Shown in pieces: positions 16,292-18,883 of a stretch of DNA of 18,883 bases (the stretch's first letter is position 1; every line of letters starts with the position of its first letter). The position numbers were made by a program, and so were the translations under genes. Below the pieces are notes generated by a model. That model did not search any database. It had not been told where the DNA came from and saw only the letters and a program-made list of their open reading frames with translations. This DNA is from Fidelibacterota bacterium (GTDB lineage: Bacteria; Fidelibacterota; UBA2242; JAFGTP01): positions 1 through 18,883 of the forward strand of contig JAIPHI010000031.1 of the NCBI GenBank assembly GCA_021735285.1, read 5' to 3'.

Positions 16292-17530
16292 TCAACAACT
16301 GTTATATATTTTTATAAATTTTCTAGCGATATTAGGCCAATGATACAATTTTTTGGCCTTATCCCTATCAAGCACCTGAACTTCCCCGCCCTTAAGAAAC
16401 TCTATTAATTCAGATCTCCAGGCCTTATAATCATACTTATCGACTAATATACCAGCATTTTCTTTTTCAAGAATTTCACAAGTGCTACCAACTTTTGTTT
16501 GAAAAACGGGAATTTCACTGGCTAGGGCCTTCATTACTGAGACAGGCCCCCCTTCCTTATCCGAAGCATGTATAAATAGATCAGCAGCAGAATAATATTT
16601 TTTTAATACATCCCCGCGCTGATAGCCACTAAATATTATTTTACCATCCTCGATCAATTTTCTACTTTTCTGTTGCAGAATTTTTTCAAATTTATTCTTA
16701 CCATGACCTGTTATAACAAACAGGTAAGATAAATTATTATCAATTGTATTTAATACTTCAATAAATTTATCAATTTGTTTTTGACGATTTAAACGAGAAG
16801 ACCAAAGCAACACTTTTTTATCCTGTGGTAATCCTAAATCTTTTCTTGCCTCTTTTTTCTCTAGTTTTTTCCAATTATTAAAATCGCATCCCATAGTGAC
16901 TTTTAAGAGAGGGCCGTTATATATTTTTTTTATTGTATCAACATTTATATCTGTTTGATAAGTTATATAATCCAGGTCATTAATATTATTTTTTAAACTT
17001 TGATAATCTCTATAATCATTAAAAAGTGAGAGGATATTCTTTTTTAATATCGATGTATTTTTTAATGGAATTCTAATAGACCCATGATATATATGAATTT
17101 TTGGAATAGTTTTTAATGCTTTTACAATTTTTAAATTAAAGTGATCTAGTCCGCCATTAAAATTCAAAAGTATTTTTCTATTATTGAGCCTTTTTATTTC
17201 TTCAATTATATTATCCGGAGATATTTCTGTTATTTTTTTTAATCCATATATACTTTTTTTCTTTTCCGTAGGAATTAATTTATGGACCAAGCCATTAGGA
17301 AAAGTATGAGAATAAATTTTATCTGCTCTATTATCGGGTTGCCAAACTTCATATTCAAATTTATCTGTTAATTTCAATATCTCATTACCTAATATATTTG
17401 GCCAATCATAACCCCAAATTCCCACCCATTTACTATTATTAGTTGTCCAACTTATCTCAGGACGATAAGAATCTTTATAAGTATGATAAGGAGGCAGAAG
17501 TTCCATAATACTAATTATTTTCTTTTTCAT
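16292..17530 (-). CDS. Family 4 (GT-B) glycosyltransferase, sister of the upstream gene product
   Basis: 412 residues. The N-domain contains GYDWPNILGNEI and FEYEVWQPDNRADKIYSHTFPNG (58-80); the same EVW-[QR]-P pattern occurs in the next upstream protein. The C-domain carries VLLWSSRLNRQKQIDKFIEVL (240-260), FVITGHGKNKFE (271-282) and HASDKEGGPVSVMKALASEIPVF (321-343). In the EX7E position Glu326 is kept, but the second Glu is Lys334 (EGGPVSVMK), which is unusual. The fold is clear; the donor sugar is not. The start (TAATG) overlaps the stop of the upstream GT4 gene, and the next gene follows after two bases, so the block is one transcription and translation unit. Confidence 0.88.
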   Translation of the reverse strand: MKKKIISIMELLPPYHTYKDSYRPEISWTTNNSKWVGIWGYDWPNILGNEILKLTDKFEYEVWQPDNRADKIYSHTFPNGLVHKLIPTEKKKSIYGLKKITEISPDNIIEEIKRLNNRKILLNFNGGLDHFNLKIVKALKTIPKIHIYHGSIRIPLKNTSILKKNILSLFNDYRDYQSLKNNINDLDYITYQTDINVDTIKKIYNGPLLKVTMGCDFNNWKKLEKKEARKDLGLPQDKKVLLWSSRLNRQKQIDKFIEVLNTIDNNLSYLFVITGHGKNKFEKILQQKSRKLIEDGKIIFSGYQRGDVLKKYYSAADLFIHASDKEGGPVSVMKALASEIPVFQTKVGSTCEILEKENAGILVDKYDYKAWRSELIEFLKGGEVQVLDRDKAKKLYHWPNIARKFIKIYNSC

Positions 17531-18708
17531 TAATTATCCATTAATAGGTGTCTCAACTCATCAATTATAACAGTATTGCCATCTAAAAATTGGCTGGCAA
17601 TTTTCCTACAATTTACATATCGATCATAGTTCTTGATCATCATTTCAACCTTTTCATCTATTTTGTTTTTATTTTCTAAATATATACCTAATTCTGAATA
17701 ATTGAACTCTAATTCCTCTAACTGTGGACTGATAACTGGAATATTACAGGCCATTGCTTCTATTAAAGTGGTATCAAAACCACCGAAATCATCATTAAAA
17801 ACAGGATGTATATAAAAATCAGCAGCAGATAAAAAATACTTTATCTTTTCCCATTTTTGCAGCTCCCAGAAAGGGCAGCCCGAATCTTTTATTTGATCGT
17901 ATAGTTCATCTTTTTTTGTACCACCTAAAAAAATTACTGAAAATTTATATTTATCTTTTAATCTCTTGTAAACATCTAATATTATGTCAACACTTTTCAA
18001 TTTATAAAACCTACCTATATAGATACCATATATTAGATTTTGTTTTAGTCCTAATATTTTTCTACACTTTATTTTATTAAGTGGATACATAAGATTAAAA
18101 TTCGCTCCTACTGGAAGAAATTGAAGAAAAGGACTATTCGTATTTAATTTTATCCAGTCTTTAATTTCCTTTCTCAAATAGGTAACCCCATCAATATTTT
18201 TATATGAAATTGTTAACATTTTATTTTTTATAGTATTTTTTATCCTATTTTTTTTGGGAGGCTTGCCTCCATGATGGCTCAAAATTATTCTAGTTTCTTT
18301 AAGTATCCTGGGGGCAAATAAATTAAACTGTAAATTATAAATAGTATTTAGATGTATTACAAGACGATATTGTTTTTGATATTGCAGCAACTTCTTTAAC
18401 ATTTGAAAAGTTAGAACGTTTTTTATTAGAGGAAATTTATAAGGAAAAATCACACCTTGTATATTATTATATACTGTTTTTTGTGAAATTTTTTCAAATT
18501 CGAATTCAGGCCTCCAAACTTCAATATCTAATGCTGGATACCTTGTTTTTAACCTTCTAGCAAAACTACCTGCCCAGGAGGCTATATAATACATATCAGA
18601 ACCTTTTTCAGGATGGAGATTGCTTTTACTAGGATTAAAAGAGGATAACTCTATTATTTTTGTCTTTTTGTTTTTCACGATTTTGATTTTCCTTTTAATT
18701 CGGACCAT
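17530..18708 (-). CDS. Family 4 (GT-B) glycosyltransferase
   Basis: 392 residues from ATG 18708; a GTG at residue 11 is an alternative start, and the ribosome site is weak for both. The N-domain has IIELSSFNP (18-26), GSDMYYIASWAGSFARRL (36-53) and LDIEVWRPEFE (60-70). The C-domain has GIYIGRFYKLKSVDIIL (228-244), SVIFLGGTKKDELYDQ (257-272), SAADFYIHPVF and FGGFDTTLIEAMACNIPVISP (308-328), the donor-site loop of GT4. The first Glu of EX7E is not conserved in the strict position; Glu317 is. The long N-terminal basic run (MVRIKRKIKIVKNKKTK) suggests membrane-surface association. The gene begins 34 bases inside the flippase gene and ends at the start of its sister glycosyltransferase. Confidence 0.88.
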   Translation of the reverse strand: MVRIKRKIKIVKNKKTKIIELSSFNPSKSNLHPEKGSDMYYIASWAGSFARRLKTRYPALDIEVWRPEFEFEKISQKTVYNNIQGVIFPYKFPLIKNVLTFQMLKKLLQYQKQYRLVIHLNTIYNLQFNLFAPRILKETRIILSHHGGKPPKKNRIKNTIKNKMLTISYKNIDGVTYLRKEIKDWIKLNTNSPFLQFLPVGANFNLMYPLNKIKCRKILGLKQNLIYGIYIGRFYKLKSVDIILDVYKRLKDKYKFSVIFLGGTKKDELYDQIKDSGCPFWELQKWEKIKYFLSAADFYIHPVFNDDFGGFDTTLIEAMACNIPVISPQLEELEFNYSELGIYLENKNKIDEKVEMMIKNYDRYVNCRKIASQFLDGNTVIIDELRHLLMDN

Positions 18709-18883
18709 CCATACTGACCGATTTCCTTTAGATTTAAGAATGTTAATAAATATTTGATCTCAGTATTGGTTACTTCTTTTGATATAATCAATAAAAGAAT
18801 ATATACAGCTAATCCAATAGAATTTACAATTACAATTTTTATAATATTTAGGGCTGGAAAAATACTAAATAAAAGTGAGATAA
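18675..18883 (-). CDS. C-terminal end of a Wzx-type polysaccharide flippase (partial, N-terminus off the right edge)
   Basis: Reading from the right edge in one frame gives 68 residues before TGA at 18677-18675. They contain two hydrophobic stretches, ISLLFSIFPALNIIKIV and IVNSIGLAVYILLLIIS, then a charged end KEVTNTEIKYLLTFL and LKEIGQYG. This is the typical last transmembrane helix pair and cytoplasmic tail of oligosaccharide flippases of the MATE/MVF superfamily. Such proteins move the undecaprenyl-linked repeat unit across the membrane. Its position at the head of the glycosyltransferase block, with a 34-base overlap, is as expected. The call is by composition and pattern on a short piece, so it is less certain than the others. 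Confidence 0.6.
   Translation of the reverse strand, partial: ISLLFSIFPALNIIKIVIVNSIGLAVYILLLIISKEVTNTEIKYLLTFLNLKEIGQYGWSELKGKSKS

Noticed and set aside
16290..16298. TTG at 16298 as the sulfotransferase start
   Set aside because: An ATG three codons later fits the P-loop spacing and avoids the overlap with the previous stop; TTG is rarer and also lacks a ribosome site.
1..18883. Insertion sequences, CRISPR arrays, tRNA or rRNA genes
   Set aside because: I read both strands for repeats, transposase motifs and tRNA-like cloverleaves and found none that I could support.

Overview
The window is the interior of a large, low-GC (AT-rich) surface-polysaccharide biosynthesis locus. All the genes I can support read on the minus strand, so transcription runs from the right edge to the left edge. 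The strong AGGAGG-type ribosome sites, the many ATA and AGA codons and the flippase/GT4 content suggest a low-GC bacterium, plausibly a Firmicutes or Halanaerobiales-like anaerobe. That assignment is a guess. There are no RNA genes, CRISPR arrays or mobile elements, and no non-coding stretch is longer than about 200 bases.

Layout in transcription order (right to left). The 3' end of a Wzx-type flippase (18883-18675) overlaps two sister GT4 glycosyltransferases (18708-17530, 17530-16292). A sulfotransferase (16289-15459) and two more GT4 enzymes (15440-14265, 14264-13185) follow. A CE4 polysaccharide deacetylase (13204-12173) leads into a block of ATP-dependent amide-bond-type enzymes: an asparagine-synthase-like protein without its glutaminase cysteine (12173-10347), a sugar-transfer-type ATP-grasp gene broken by a one-base frameshift (10307-9193), and a second ATP-grasp protein (9135-8080) coupled to a GT4 enzyme (8083-7103). 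After a 185-base gap with a possible promoter and palindrome come a DegT-type aminotransferase (6917-5682) and a divergent polysaccharide deacetylase (5632-4796). A second gap precedes a DUF354 protein (4635-3544), an LDH2-family dehydrogenase (3492-2398), a Gfo/Idh/MocA nucleotide-sugar dehydrogenase (2364-1294), a hexapeptide-repeat acetyltransferase (1292-843) and a methyltransferase cut by the left edge (640-1).

How the genes may fit together (inference). The Gfo/Idh dehydrogenase, an aminotransferase and the acetyltransferase resemble the WbpB/WbpE/WbpD logic for making a 3-acetamido sugar, possibly a uronic acid. Five GT4 enzymes would build the repeat unit and the flippase would export it. 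Sulfotransfer, methylation, deacetylation and amide ligation would decorate it. The most unusual part is the concentration of one asparagine-synthase-like and two ATP-grasp proteins beside two deacetylases. This suggests a glycan carrying amide-linked groups (amino acids, amines or carboxamides), a chemistry comparable to, but not shown to be the same as, teichuronopeptide-type polymers or the amidated uronic acids of some O-antigens. No initiating glycosyl-1-phosphate transferase, Wzy polymerase, UDP-sugar 6-dehydrogenase or PAPS-synthesis gene is visible, so these must lie elsewhere.
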